Below, piece by piece: positions 50,277-59,709 of a stretch of DNA of 64,000 bases. A program made the position numbers and the translations under genes. Where the stretch lies: assembly GCA_944324645.1 (NCBI GenBank), contig CALUXB010000005.1, forward strand, positions 1 through 64,000, given 5' to 3'. Under the pieces are notes generated by a model. It was not told where the DNA came from. It saw only the letters and a list, made by a program, of their open reading frames with translations, and made no database searches. Within the stretch, counting starts at the first letter, position 1, and the number at the start of each line of letters is the position of its first letter. This DNA is from an uncultured Elusimicrobiales bacterium. Lineage in GTDB: Bacteria; Elusimicrobiota; Elusimicrobia; Elusimicrobiales; Elusimicrobiaceae.

Positions 50277-51059
50277 ATGAAAAAATTTTTCGTTTTTTCT
50301 TTATTTATAATTATTGTGTTTTTATTAGCCTTCTTATGGCCAAAAAAGGAAAGCACCCAAGTCGCTGTTTCAACAAAACCGACTGCTTCCTCCTCTCAAA
50401 AAACGGCCGCTACAACCCAAGGAGCTACGCCTAAGCAAACAAAGCCCGCTGATTCCTCGTCTTTAAGTGCATTAAAGGCTGCTTTGAATAGCTCTTATCA
50501 GGGGCAGATGCAAATGACCAAAAATGGCAATATCACGTCTTTTGACACGGTGGATAAAAACCAACAGCTTGCCTTGCGCATTATTATGACCAACAAAGAC
50601 AAAGACGTAACTGATTGGTTAAAAGGACATCTGGGAGATTATGACCCTATTTATCTGTATGCTATGGCATACCGTATGGCCAACTTACAGGCTCCGGCCG
50701 AAGAATTTTTCTTTTGGGCAAGTGCCGGTCATCTGCGCGCCACAGCTGACCAGGCCTTATGCAAAGACCCATATGTAGGACAATATTTAAGCATATTGCA
50801 GATGGACCTCCTACAACCCGGCATACAACTCTACGCTCAAAATTCAGAAGCACAGAATTTTTTGGCAAACAAGGATTTATTAGTACAAACTATGAAAAAA
50901 GCTATTTCTTGGGATATACAACACCCGCAGACAAATTCGCCGGATTGGTTCTGCAAAAGCGGACACGCAGTAACAACGACCGATACTTATCCACAAAATG
51001 AATGGCACGACAGAAGAATAGCCCTTAAGAAACAACAAGCCGAATCCTTGTACCAATAA
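50277..51059 (+). CDS. Membrane-anchored protein of unknown function
   Basis: A 260-residue protein with an N-terminal membrane helix (about 5-21) followed by a Ser/Thr/Gln-rich linker to about 70 and an alpha-helical domain (YLYAMAYRMANLQAPAEEFF, WASAGHLRATADQALC). Two cysteines could pair. I do not recognise it. The SD is GAGAG, and TATAAT lies about 30 bases upstream. Base composition is more A+T-rich than in the neighbours, which is compatible with lineage-specific or acquired origin. Confidence 0.75.
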   Translation: MKKFFVFSLFIIIVFLLAFLWPKKESTQVAVSTKPTASSSQKTAATTQGATPKQTKPADSSSLSALKAALNSSYQGQMQMTKNGNITSFDTVDKNQQLALRIIMTNKDKDVTDWLKGHLGDYDPIYLYAMAYRMANLQAPAEEFFFWASAGHLRATADQALCKDPYVGQYLSILQMDLLQPGIQLYAQNSEAQNFLANKDLLVQTMKKAISWDIQHPQTNSPDWFCKSGHAVTTTDTYPQNEWHDRRIALKKQQAESLYQ

Positions 51060-51060
51060 C

Positions 51061-51087
51061 AAAACCCCGGGCAAAACCCGGGGTTTT
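51061..51087. terminator. Bidirectional terminator, 50277 gene and amidase operon
   Basis: AAAACCCCGGG (51061-51071) pairs with CCCGGGGTTTT (51077-51087). Confidence 0.92.
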
Positions 51088-51128
51088 ATCTGCTTCAAAA
51101 CATATAGGCAACAGTACTGCAAAACCGC

Positions 51129-52712
51129 TTATTTGCTTATCTTACCTTCTGCCTTCAAATAAGACACAATGCCTTTTCCTATTCCCTCGCCCATTCGTTT
51201 TTGGGCGGCCTTATTGTTAAGGCGGGCGCGGTCTTTGGCGCTGCTGATATAGCCCATTTCCACCAGCACGGCAGGAGCTTTCACCCCGCGCAGTACATAA
51301 AAGTTAGCCTGGCGGATTGCATTGTTTTGGCGCACGGCAATGCCAATGCCCGGCTCTTTATACACATAGTTGCGTATATGACCGGCCAGCTTGGAACTTT
51401 CGTTCATAAACTCGTTTTTTGCCATAGACTCCAAAAGCATATCCACAAAACTGTAATGGGCTTCTTCGTATTGCAAAGCTTCGTTTTCAAAGGCGGCTAC
51501 TTCGGCGGCTTCGGCGTCGGTGGCTTTGTCGGAACGGAAATACACTTCAAAGCCGTTGGCGGCAGCGCGTTTGGCGGCGTTGGTATGCACGGAAACAAAC
51601 AAATCCGCTTTGTATTCATTGGCCATTTTGCTGCGGCCGGCCAAAGTAACAAAAGTATCATTGTCGCGGGTCAACTTGACGTCAAAGCCCTGTTTTTTAA
51701 GGTAATTGTACAGATGTTTGGATACCGTCAGGTTCAGGACTTTTTCCTGGGAACTTCCACGGCGGGTGGCGCCGGGGTCTTTGCCGCCGTGGCCGGGGTC
51801 AATAACAATGCGCAGCTTGCGCTTTTCTTTAAGTACCGGCTCACCCGATTTAAGCACCGGCTGAGGGGCCGGACGCATAACCGGGGTATCCATTTCTTCC
51901 CCATCCGCAAAGATGGAAGGCGCTCCCACTAAATCCAATTCTTCCGCTTCATTCGGTTCCAAAGCCGGCGCCGCAGCAGACACGGCAGGCAAACTACTGC
52001 CCACAGAGAATACCAATTCCCCGTTTTCTTCCATCAGACGCCAATTTTTGGCGTTTTTCCCCAAAATCACTTTCAGCAGCACGTCTTTGCCACGCTGATT
52101 AATGGAAAAAGAGCGGACAAAATCATCTTTTAACCGCACGCTGGCATTGCGCTTAAGCACCGCCCCCGGGAACAGGGCCTCTACCGTATGTTTGTTTTTT
52201 TGCTTCGTAGTAAAGGAGATGTTTCCTTTGCGGAAAAAACGCAGGCGGTCATAGCTTTTTTGTTGCTCTTTATCGGTAAAAGCCAGCGTATAATTTTTCT
52301 CTACCACCAAGGCGCCTTTTTCAAAGGTAATTTGCCGGTCCAGCGCTTTTTGCACCTGCGGCAGCATAAAAAACTGCACCGGCACGTAAATTTTACTGCC
52401 CGAAGCAATGACCTCTGAGGGGAGCTTTACGGTTTGGGCATTGATAATCACTTCGCTTAAAGGAGCGCTTAAAATGGCATACATTCCCGGGAAAGCCACT
52501 TTGATTTGTTTGGCCGCGGCATACAGCTCCACACTGCCGCCCAGTTTTTTGGCGGTGGCGCGGGCGTCAAGCAACGTCACGCCGCCGGCCTGCATAGAAG
52601 AGACGGAGCCTTTGTCTTTACCCAAAATATAAATATCCGTCTTGCCCTGCGCGTGCGCAAAACCCGCAGGCAAAAACAAAGCAGCCAAGAAAGCAAATAG
52701 GGCCTTTTTCAT
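51129..52712 (-). CDS. N-acetylmuramoyl-L-alanine amidase (Amidase_3)
   Basis: A 527-residue exported amidase that cleaves the peptide from muramic acid in peptidoglycan. A signal peptide (MKKALFAFLAALFLPAGFAHA) precedes a copper-amine-oxidase-N-like domain (about 30-130) and an AMIN-like stretch. Amidase_3 follows, with zinc ligands in DPGHGGKDPGA, the Glu in SSQEKVLNL and the His in SVHTNAAK, and the catalytic Glu in LVEMGYI. ATG 52712 begins the signal peptide. It is last in the cell-shape operon, after rng. Confidence 0.92.
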   Translation of the reverse strand: MKKALFAFLAALFLPAGFAHAQGKTDIYILGKDKGSVSSMQAGGVTLLDARATAKKLGGSVELYAAAKQIKVAFPGMYAILSAPLSEVIINAQTVKLPSEVIASGSKIYVPVQFFMLPQVQKALDRQITFEKGALVVEKNYTLAFTDKEQQKSYDRLRFFRKGNISFTTKQKNKHTVEALFPGAVLKRNASVRLKDDFVRSFSINQRGKDVLLKVILGKNAKNWRLMEENGELVFSVGSSLPAVSAAAPALEPNEAEELDLVGAPSIFADGEEMDTPVMRPAPQPVLKSGEPVLKEKRKLRIVIDPGHGGKDPGATRRGSSQEKVLNLTVSKHLYNYLKKQGFDVKLTRDNDTFVTLAGRSKMANEYKADLFVSVHTNAAKRAAANGFEVYFRSDKATDAEAAEVAAFENEALQYEEAHYSFVDMLLESMAKNEFMNESSKLAGHIRNYVYKEPGIGIAVRQNNAIRQANFYVLRGVKAPAVLVEMGYISSAKDRARLNNKAAQKRMGEGIGKGIVSYLKAEGKISK

Positions 52713-52751
52713 AAGCAAACAGACGCCGGGCACCGCCCGCGCGCAAGCATA

Positions 52752-54206
52752 TTACTCCAGAACGATTTTATAATCTTCCCACGCCAATTGCGGGTCAGAC
52801 TGGATCTTGAGCGAGCGGTGAATGTTTTCTTCAATATCGCTCTGTTTTTGTTTAACGGCTTCCGCCAGCACCGGGTGCAAAACAACACGCAAATTGCCGC
52901 CCGGGCGGCCGCTGGTCAAATCATAAATCTCACGCTGTATTTTAATGCGCATACTCTCAGCTGACAGCACCCGGCCCGAGCCGTGGCACTGCGGGCACTC
53001 TTCGCTGATAAAGCTGCCCGTGCTTTCGCGTTTGCGCTCGCGCGTCATTTCCACCAGACCCAAACGGGTGATGGGCAAAATGCGGATTTTGGCCCGGTCC
53101 CCGTGCACGGCATTGGCCAAAGCTTCCACCACGCGGTGGCGGCTGGAGGCTTTGCGCATATCAATAAAGTCAATGACAATAATCCCGCCGATATTGCGCA
53201 GACGCAGCTGGTGCGCAATTTCCTGTGCGGCTTCAATATTGGTCTGCGTGACGGTTTCTTCCTGGGATTTATTGCCGGTAAATTTGCCTGTATTAACGTC
53301 AATAGCGCACAAAGATTCCGCTTCCTGGATAATAATACTTCCCCCATTGGGAAGCGGCAGCTTTGTCTTGCGCAAATTGTCAATTTCCGGCTCAATGCCG
53401 TAGGCTTCAAAAATCGGGGTTTTGCCTTTGTAGAGCTTCACGCGGTCTGCCAGCTCCGGAGAGTTTTTCTTTACAAAATCCAACACGCGCTCATAATCTT
53501 TTTTGTTATCCAACAAATACACTTCCGCATTTTCAGACAGCACATCACGCGCCACCTGCAACACCGCGTCCATATCTTCGTGCAACAGGGCGGGAGCTGG
53601 CAGTGTGTCAAATTTTTTCAAAATGGTCTGCCATTGGCGGTAGAGGTATTTTACTTCGCGCTCCAACTCGTCTTTAGTGGCTTCTTCGGCTTCGGTGCGC
53701 ACAATACATCCCATACCATTTAAATGTTTTTCCGCCAATTCCTGCATAATTTCGTTTAGTTTGTGGCGTGCTTCGCTGTCTTCAATGTTTTTAGAAACGC
53801 CCACAAAACTTTGGTGCGGCGTAAGCACCAAATAGCGGCCGGGCAGCGTTACATCCATTGTTACTTTCATTCCTTTGGTGCTGATGGCGTTTTTGACCAC
53901 CTGCACCATAATCTGCTGGCCTTTTTTGAGCACCTTTTCAATGTTTTTGCGGTCTGCACCCAAAATATCTGAAATGTACAGATACGCATTTTTTTCATAG
54001 CCGATATTGGCAAACGCGCTGGAAATGCCCGGCAGCACGTTCTCCACCGTCGCTTTATAAATATTGCCCACGATGTTGAGCGACCCGCGCCGCTCCCACA
54101 TCAGTTCATTAATACGCTCATTTTCCAAAATGGCAATGCGCGTTTCTTCAAAAGAGGTATTAACGATTACCTCTACTTTGGGTGCTTCTTCAGAATTTTT
54201 ACTCAT
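52752..54206 (-). CDS. rng: Ribonuclease E/G family protein
   Basis: A 484-residue RNase G-type endoribonuclease. An N-terminal S1 domain (YKATVENVLPGISSAFANIG) is followed by the 5' sensor, the DNase I-like core with CAIDVNTGKFTG and the Mg-binding aspartates around VIDFIDMR, and the Zn-link cysteines in EECPQCHGSGRV. It processes rRNA and mRNA. The C-terminal scaffold tail of RNase E is missing, so RNase G is the better name. It is 18 bases after the DUF2344 gene. Confidence 0.93.
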   Translation of the reverse strand: MSKNSEEAPKVEVIVNTSFEETRIAILENERINELMWERRGSLNIVGNIYKATVENVLPGISSAFANIGYEKNAYLYISDILGADRKNIEKVLKKGQQIMVQVVKNAISTKGMKVTMDVTLPGRYLVLTPHQSFVGVSKNIEDSEARHKLNEIMQELAEKHLNGMGCIVRTEAEEATKDELEREVKYLYRQWQTILKKFDTLPAPALLHEDMDAVLQVARDVLSENAEVYLLDNKKDYERVLDFVKKNSPELADRVKLYKGKTPIFEAYGIEPEIDNLRKTKLPLPNGGSIIIQEAESLCAIDVNTGKFTGNKSQEETVTQTNIEAAQEIAHQLRLRNIGGIIVIDFIDMRKASSRHRVVEALANAVHGDRAKIRILPITRLGLVEMTRERKRESTGSFISEECPQCHGSGRVLSAESMRIKIQREIYDLTSGRPGGNLRVVLHPVLAEAVKQKQSDIEENIHRSLKIQSDPQLAWEDYKIVLE

Positions 54207-54224
54207 AAACCAAATCCTCTTAGG

Positions 54225-54914
54225 CTATATGGCGTGCAGTTTTTGTGCTGCGTCTTGCCAATACAGCGCTTCTCTAATAAATTTTAAACGTTCTATCGTG
54301 AACTCCGCTTCCGCCGGCACCGCCACACCCAGCCAAGCCGCTATCACATATTCGGGCTTGGTCGTTTTGTCGGCGCATTTTTGCAAAAGCAGTTCTAATC
54401 TATCCGGGCGCGGCTGTGTCACAGCCACCACAAACGGTTTTACATCGTGTTGCATCGTTATACCGTTTGGCGCGCTTACGGTTACATAAATATGCCTACT
54501 CTTAAAAAACACTTCCGCCGGCTGTTGGGGGCAGTAGGCTGAAAAATCCCCCTCTACGGCGTAGCGGCACACTTGCGCCAAATTGCTCACCGAAGGCAGT
54601 GCATACGGCACGCGCTGTACGTGTACAATATGCAGCCCTTGCGGCGCGGCTTGCGTCAAAGCGGCCTGCACTTTCGCTTCTTTGGCAGGAGCGGATAAAT
54701 AAACATCTGCATACTCGCCCAAACTGTACTGGCCATACCCCAATACGGGGCCATATGCCAGCCGGGGCCAATTTTTGTTCACTTTTGCGGGCTCAAAAGG
54801 CAGCTTACTGCCCAACACCGCTTGGCGCAAGGCCGCAAAAATACGTTTGTGGTCCCACGGCCCGGCTACAGTGAACTCTACACGCATTTTATAAATTTTT
54901 GGGGTGTTTATCAT
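54225..54914 (-). CDS. DUF2344 (TIGR03936) radical-SAM-associated protein
   Basis: A 229-residue DUF2344 protein; MRVEFTVAGPWDHKRIFAALRQAV and LPFEPAKVNKNWPRLAYGPV are recognisable. In many bacteria it is fused to, or adjacent to, a radical SAM enzyme and precedes rng. The radical SAM partner is not seen here. Function is unknown. Confidence 0.85.
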   Translation of the reverse strand: MINTPKIYKMRVEFTVAGPWDHKRIFAALRQAVLGSKLPFEPAKVNKNWPRLAYGPVLGYGQYSLGEYADVYLSAPAKEAKVQAALTQAAPQGLHIVHVQRVPYALPSVSNLAQVCRYAVEGDFSAYCPQQPAEVFFKSRHIYVTVSAPNGITMQHDVKPFVVAVTQPRPDRLELLLQKCADKTTKPEYVIAAWLGVAVPAEAEFTIERLKFIREALYWQDAAQKLHAI

Positions 54915-54925
54915 AGTCGTCCTTT

Positions 54926-56263
54926 TCAGCCCAAAGTAATACGCCGTGCATATACCGATTGCACTACTCCCAAAGCAAACATACTGGACACCAAGTTACT
55001 GCCTCCGTATGAAATAAACGGAAGAGGAATTCCGGCTACAGGGAAAAGTCCAATCAACATACCAAAGTTAATCAGCATATAAGTCAGAAACATACCAAAT
55101 ATGCCGCTGCACACTAAATAGCCGTAGCGGTCGCTGGCTAAATACGCCACCACCGCCACGCGCCACAAAATCAGTAAATACAACCCCAGCACCAGCAGCG
55201 TGCCCCACAGCCCCAGCTCTTCTCCTACCACCGCCAAGATAAAATCCGTATGTTTTTCCGGCACAAAACCCAGCTGGGACTGCGTACCGGAAAACAAACC
55301 TTTTCCCAATATACCGCCCGAGCCCATCGCAATTTGCGCCTGCAGCACATTGTAAGAGGCGCCCTGCGGGTCGGACTGCGGGGCCAAAAAGGCCTCCACC
55401 CGTTTGCGCTGGTAAGGCTTCATCTGGTGGTCCACAAACACCCCGGCAAAAAACCCCGCCAGCACCACCAACGTCGCCAGCACAAAATAAAAGGAGGGCA
55501 AGAAAATGCGCAACTGTTTAAAAAACCACCACGCCGCATATCCAGCCAACGCCACCAACAGGCTAAAGCCCGCCATATACAAGGGGCTGGAAGCCAATTT
55601 GTAAAAAACGTCCAGAAGCGCATAATCCAACAAAGACGGGTGCAAATATAAATACGTCCAAGCTACCGTAAAAAATCCTGCCACGGCGGCAAAAGCAAAT
55701 ACCAAACCCAAATAAAAGATATTCACGCCAGCGCAATAGAGCAACACCAACAAGGCCGGAAACGTAATTACAATAGAAGAAAAATCGGGCTGCAGCATAA
55801 TCAGCCCAAATATAGGCACTATCAGCCCCCCCAGCAAAACAAGCGTGCGCATATCGCGTATGCGCCGGCCCTGCCGGTCCAAAAAGGCAGCCGCCACCAA
55901 AATAGTCAACACGCGGCAAATTTCCGCCGGCTGCATAGAGAAAAACGGCAATACAAACCAAGACTTGCTTCCACGCTGGTAGGTGCCAAACAACAACACC
56001 CCAATAAGTAATGTCAAAATAACGCCATACAGCGGCTTCCATTGTTCGTCAAAAATTTGGTAATTAAAACTCCAAGCCGCAAAAAATACCGCAAACCCCA
56101 GCGGCAACGCAATTAAATGCGTACGCACCACCGGGTTGGACAAAGACACCGCATTTACCGCAGACATAATGCATAAAGCCCCCAATAGTGTCAGGCCTGC
56201 CATAGCGCCTAAAAGCAGCCAATCTATGCGGTTTTTGCGTGAACTAAACGGATAAGGGGCCAT
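54926..56263 (-). CDS. rodA: Rod-shape peptidoglycan polymerase RodA (SEDS)
   Basis: A 445-residue SEDS glycosyltransferase that polymerises lipid II with PBP2. About ten to twelve helices are predicted. KRVEAFLAPQSDPQGASYNVLQ, EKHTDFILAVVGEELG and GIPLPFISYGGSNL are diagnostic. The protein is longer than many RodAs because of an extra pair of membrane segments around 180-270. It lies 3 bases from mrdA. Confidence 0.95.
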   Translation of the reverse strand: MAPYPFSSRKNRIDWLLLGAMAGLTLLGALCIMSAVNAVSLSNPVVRTHLIALPLGFAVFFAAWSFNYQIFDEQWKPLYGVILTLLIGVLLFGTYQRGSKSWFVLPFFSMQPAEICRVLTILVAAAFLDRQGRRIRDMRTLVLLGGLIVPIFGLIMLQPDFSSIVITFPALLVLLYCAGVNIFYLGLVFAFAAVAGFFTVAWTYLYLHPSLLDYALLDVFYKLASSPLYMAGFSLLVALAGYAAWWFFKQLRIFLPSFYFVLATLVVLAGFFAGVFVDHQMKPYQRKRVEAFLAPQSDPQGASYNVLQAQIAMGSGGILGKGLFSGTQSQLGFVPEKHTDFILAVVGEELGLWGTLLVLGLYLLILWRVAVVAYLASDRYGYLVCSGIFGMFLTYMLINFGMLIGLFPVAGIPLPFISYGGSNLVSSMFALGVVQSVYARRITLG

Positions 56264-56266
56264 AAA

Positions 56267-58174
56267 TTACCTATCCTCCTGACGCTGCACAGTAGAAAAT
56301 AATACATTTTGCAAATCTTGCATATGGCTCACTATTTCTTCCGGTGGGGCCGCAGGCAAACGCTGCGCAGGCTGTTCTTCTTGTGCCGAGGCACGCACCG
56401 CACGCGGCGCGGATGTATCTTGTATGCCAAAATAGGCCTTTATCATCTCCCGCGCAATAGGGCCGGCGGCGGAAGAGCCTCCTTTGCCAAACTCCACAAA
56501 CACCGCCACCGCCAAACTGGGCTCTTCTCCGGGGCGGGCGGCAAAAGCCATAAACCAGCCGTGATCGTCCCCGTGGGGGTTTTGGGCGGTGCCGGTTTTG
56601 CCGTACACGTCTAGCCCTTTAATCCATACGCGGGCCGCCGTACCGCCTTCTACGGTTTTTTTAAGCGCCTTAAAAATCAAATCCCAAGTGGAGTTTTTTA
56701 TATCCACCGTACCCAGAAGCTCACTTTGCCCTTGTTGCAGCACTTTGCCTGTTTGACTATTGACCAAGCGGTCCAAGTAATACGGACGCCAAATCTTACC
56801 CCGGCTGGCTACCGCGGCGGCAAACTGGGCCATCTTAATCGGAGTGACCAACAGCTCCCCCTGCCCGATAGACAAGTTCAGCGTATCTCCGATAAACCAA
56901 TAAGAGCGGTTGCGCGCACGCTTGGTTGGGCCGTACAAGTTTCCGGCTTTTTCCCCGGGCAAATCAATGCCGGTGGGCTTGCCAAACTGAAACATCTGCT
57001 GGGTTTTTTCAATAGCGGCTGGGCCAATTTGCGCCGCCAATGTATAAAAATACACGTCGCAGGAATCCGCCATCGCTTCAAAAAAATTGTCATCCTGATG
57101 CACACCCCAGCATTTAAATACGCGTGAGCCGGCATCATAGTACCCAGGGCAAAACACCGTCTTTTCCGCGTTAAAACCGCCTTTTTCTATAGCCGCAATA
57201 GACGTGATAATTTTAAAAGTGGACGCCGGCGGATAAATGCCCTGCACCGCCAAATTATATTCGCTGATTCGCTTGGACTTAGGCTGCGGCTCATCAGAAT
57301 AAGGCACAAACATACCCGGCTCAAACGCAGGCGCCGTCGCCAGGGCCAGCACCGCCCCGGTGCGCGGGTCCAGCGCCACGGCTGCACCGCGGCCGGTCTT
57401 GGAATTTTTCAGCCCCTCTTCCGCCGCCTGTTGCACCGCATAATTTAACGTCAAATATAAATCACTGCCCGGCTGCCATTTGCGGTCTTCAATCACGCGT
57501 TTGACGCGCCCGCGGTAATCCACTTCCAAGAATACGCCGCCGTCGCGTCCTTTCAAGTCTTTTTCAAATTTCTTTTCCAGTCCGTTTTTGCCTATTTTCG
57601 CGTCCAAGCGGTAATCTAAAGACAAATCCCTATTTTTCCACTCGTCTCCTTCCATACTGCCCAAATAACCAATTAAATGGCTGGCAAAAATACCGTACGG
57701 ATAAACGCGTTTATTTTCTTCTATCACATACACGCCCGGATAATACAGCTGCAGCTCTTTAAGCGCCATCACGCTGTTGGGGGACAAATTTTCCGCCAGG
57801 GCCACCGCTTTGCCGCTTTTGGCCCCTTGGCGCAGTTTTTTCAGCACTTTTTCTTTGTCCATACCCAAACGCGGGGCAAAATCCTGCGCCAAGCGGGAAA
57901 AATACTCCTCATCTTTCGGTCCGGCAGACAGATAGTATAAATCAAAGGACGGCGCATTGCTGGCTACGGCCTTGCCGTCTGCGGTAAAAATACGCCCGCG
58001 CGGGGCCGTTTGATATAAAACCTGAGTGCGGTTGCGCTCCGCCATTTTTAAATAGCGGTCGTGACGCAAAAGCTGTATATCCGTCAAACGCAGCGCCACC
58101 ACCACACCGGCAATCAATGCCAGCACCAACAGGGAACGCAACCGGTTATTAAAACTGACTTTGACGGCAGCCAT
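56267..58174 (-). CDS. mrdA: Penicillin-binding protein 2 (transpeptidase)
   Basis: A 635-residue class B PBP with an N-terminal membrane anchor (about 12-30). The dimerisation domain holds RGRIFTADGKAVASN. The transpeptidase domain follows with the SxxK motif STFK, SxN as SCD, and KTGTAQNPHGDDHGWF. The last 40 residues are Ala/Gln/Pro-rich. It crosslinks elongasome peptidoglycan with RodA. It directly abuts mreD (no gap). Confidence 0.95.
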   Translation of the reverse strand: MAAVKVSFNNRLRSLLVLALIAGVVVALRLTDIQLLRHDRYLKMAERNRTQVLYQTAPRGRIFTADGKAVASNAPSFDLYYLSAGPKDEEYFSRLAQDFAPRLGMDKEKVLKKLRQGAKSGKAVALAENLSPNSVMALKELQLYYPGVYVIEENKRVYPYGIFASHLIGYLGSMEGDEWKNRDLSLDYRLDAKIGKNGLEKKFEKDLKGRDGGVFLEVDYRGRVKRVIEDRKWQPGSDLYLTLNYAVQQAAEEGLKNSKTGRGAAVALDPRTGAVLALATAPAFEPGMFVPYSDEPQPKSKRISEYNLAVQGIYPPASTFKIITSIAAIEKGGFNAEKTVFCPGYYDAGSRVFKCWGVHQDDNFFEAMADSCDVYFYTLAAQIGPAAIEKTQQMFQFGKPTGIDLPGEKAGNLYGPTKRARNRSYWFIGDTLNLSIGQGELLVTPIKMAQFAAAVASRGKIWRPYYLDRLVNSQTGKVLQQGQSELLGTVDIKNSTWDLIFKALKKTVEGGTAARVWIKGLDVYGKTGTAQNPHGDDHGWFMAFAARPGEEPSLAVAVFVEFGKGGSSAAGPIAREMIKAYFGIQDTSAPRAVRASAQEEQPAQRLPAAPPEEIVSHMQDLQNVLFSTVQRQEDR

Positions 58175-58660
58175 TTATGCCTTTATCTCCCGGGCAAAAG
58201 CCCGGCGCACCGCCCAAAAAACAGCAGGCGCCAACACAGCGTTTAAAGTCACTCCGCCCAGCAAAGGCCAAAAGCCCATCCAGGCGGAAAAATTGGCAAA
58301 CACTTTCAGCAACAGCAAGTTAAACAGCGTAGCAAACAACCCCAGCCCCCACAGGCTAATCATTTGAGGAACGGGAGCGTCAAAATCCAGCCGTTTCTCC
58401 AGCGCATAAATCGCCATAGCACACAGCGTAAAAGTAAAGGCATTATTGCCAAAAAGTTTTACGCCAAAAAAATCCAGAAACAATCCACACACAAACGCCG
58501 CCGGATATCCATATTGCGGTTTTAAATACGCGCACACTGCACAGGCAAACACCAGCATCACATTAACGCTCAAGCCCACTTCCCCAAGCACCGTCATAAA
58601 CGCCCAATGCAACACCGTAGCCGCCAAAAAAAGCAAGAAAAGTTTCAATGTAGTGGTCAT
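58175..58660 (-). CDS. mreD: Rod-shape determining protein MreD
   Basis: A 161-residue protein with five or six predicted helices and the family's low sequence conservation. It is assigned from position between mreC and mrdA and overall topology (YPAAFVCGLFLDFFG). It overlaps mreC by four bases (ATGA). Confidence 0.85.
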   Translation of the reverse strand: MTTTLKLFLLFLAATVLHWAFMTVLGEVGLSVNVMLVFACAVCAYLKPQYGYPAAFVCGLFLDFFGVKLFGNNAFTFTLCAMAIYALEKRLDFDAPVPQMISLWGLGLFATLFNLLLLKVFANFSAWMGFWPLLGGVTLNAVLAPAVFWAVRRAFAREIKA

Positions 58661-59520
58661 TTTTTATCCCCCGCGGTTTTGGGCGTCAAAATAAACAGCT
58701 CCCGCACGGCTGAAGCGTCCGCCGCGGGTTCTACCCGTGCCGTCAATGAGGTGCTGGAGGGGTGTTCTTCTTCCACTTCAAGCACTTCCCCTACTAAAAT
58801 CCCAGCCGGAAAAATACTGCTGGAAGCGGACGTATAGACCCGCTCTCCCTCTGCTATCTCAGACAAAAGCGGCAAATACAACATCTTTAGCGGCGCCGCA
58901 CCCGCCCCTACCAGCAGGCCGTCCTCTTGCGAAACAGAAGACGAAACCGCCGCGGAAAAATCTTCATCGCGCACCAGCAGCACCTTGGAGGTATGATCGT
59001 CCGTTTCCACCACCACCCCTGCCAAAACAGGCTGCCCGTCTTTTAAAGCAATAGCCGCCGCACGCTCAGAAACGCCCTCCTGTGCGCCTTTGTCTATAAC
59101 CACGCTGTTCCACTGAGTGGGCTCGCGGTAAGCGGTTTTGGCCCATACGCCGCCCCAAATACGGGGGGGCTGCCAGCCCAATGCCGCACGCAGCAGTTCA
59201 TTTTCAGCAAATACTTCTTTGGCTTGGGCGTTCTCCAGCTGCAGGCGGTCCATTTCTTCGCGCAGGCGTTCATTTTCCCGGTGCGTATCCAACAAATCCC
59301 GCACCGCAGCAGATACCCCTTCTGCATATTCCACCGCGGCGTGGGCGGCCCGAATTTGCGGAATAAAAATATATGAAAGCAAGGCTTTGACCGACGCTAC
59401 TGGGCTCTCTAACGGCAGCACCATTAAAAGCAGCGAAAGAAGTACAAACACCGCAGGCAAAATTTTGCGCCGGCGGCTGCCTTGGCTGGCTTGTTTTTTA
59501 GGCTGGGATTTGCGTTGCAT
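58657..59520 (-). CDS. mreC: Rod-shape determining protein MreC
   Basis: A 287-residue protein: basic N-terminus, one membrane helix (about 20-37), coiled-coil region (about 60-105, ENERLREEMDRLQLENAQAKE) and two beta-barrel domains (WNSVVIDKGAQEGVSERAA, GLLVGAGAAPLKMLYLPLLS). It scaffolds PBP2/RodA outside the membrane. ATG 59520 is chosen; a TTG at 59529 is also open. No SD is seen, and TATTGT lies five bases upstream. Confidence 0.9.
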   Translation of the reverse strand: MQRKSQPKKQASQGSRRRKILPAVFVLLSLLLMVLPLESPVASVKALLSYIFIPQIRAAHAAVEYAEGVSAAVRDLLDTHRENERLREEMDRLQLENAQAKEVFAENELLRAALGWQPPRIWGGVWAKTAYREPTQWNSVVIDKGAQEGVSERAAAIALKDGQPVLAGVVVETDDHTSKVLLVRDEDFSAAVSSSVSQEDGLLVGAGAAPLKMLYLPLLSEIAEGERVYTSASSSIFPAGILVGEVLEVEEEHPSSTSLTARVEPAADASAVRELFILTPKTAGDKK

Positions 59521-59646
59521 AGTGTACAATAGCTCTTATATTAAACAAGCATTTTTTGGGATAAGGACCTCCGTCCGCTCCCACCCGGTGCCAAGCGCCG
59601 AAAATTCAGTTGGCACACGCCCTGCACAAACAGGACGACACAAAAA

Positions 59647-59693
59647 CAAAAAAGCGGACAAAGTTCTCTTTTGCGCAGAGAACCCTGCCCGCT
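59647..59693 (-). terminator. Strong terminator after mreB
   Basis: A 17-bp stem, 59653-59669 with 59677-59693, containing three G-U pairs on the minus strand, 7-base loop and a T6 tail. It ends the ribosomal-mreB operon and separates mreB from mreCD. Confidence 0.9.
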
Positions 59694-59709
59694 TTATGTG
59701 GCGTAAAAC

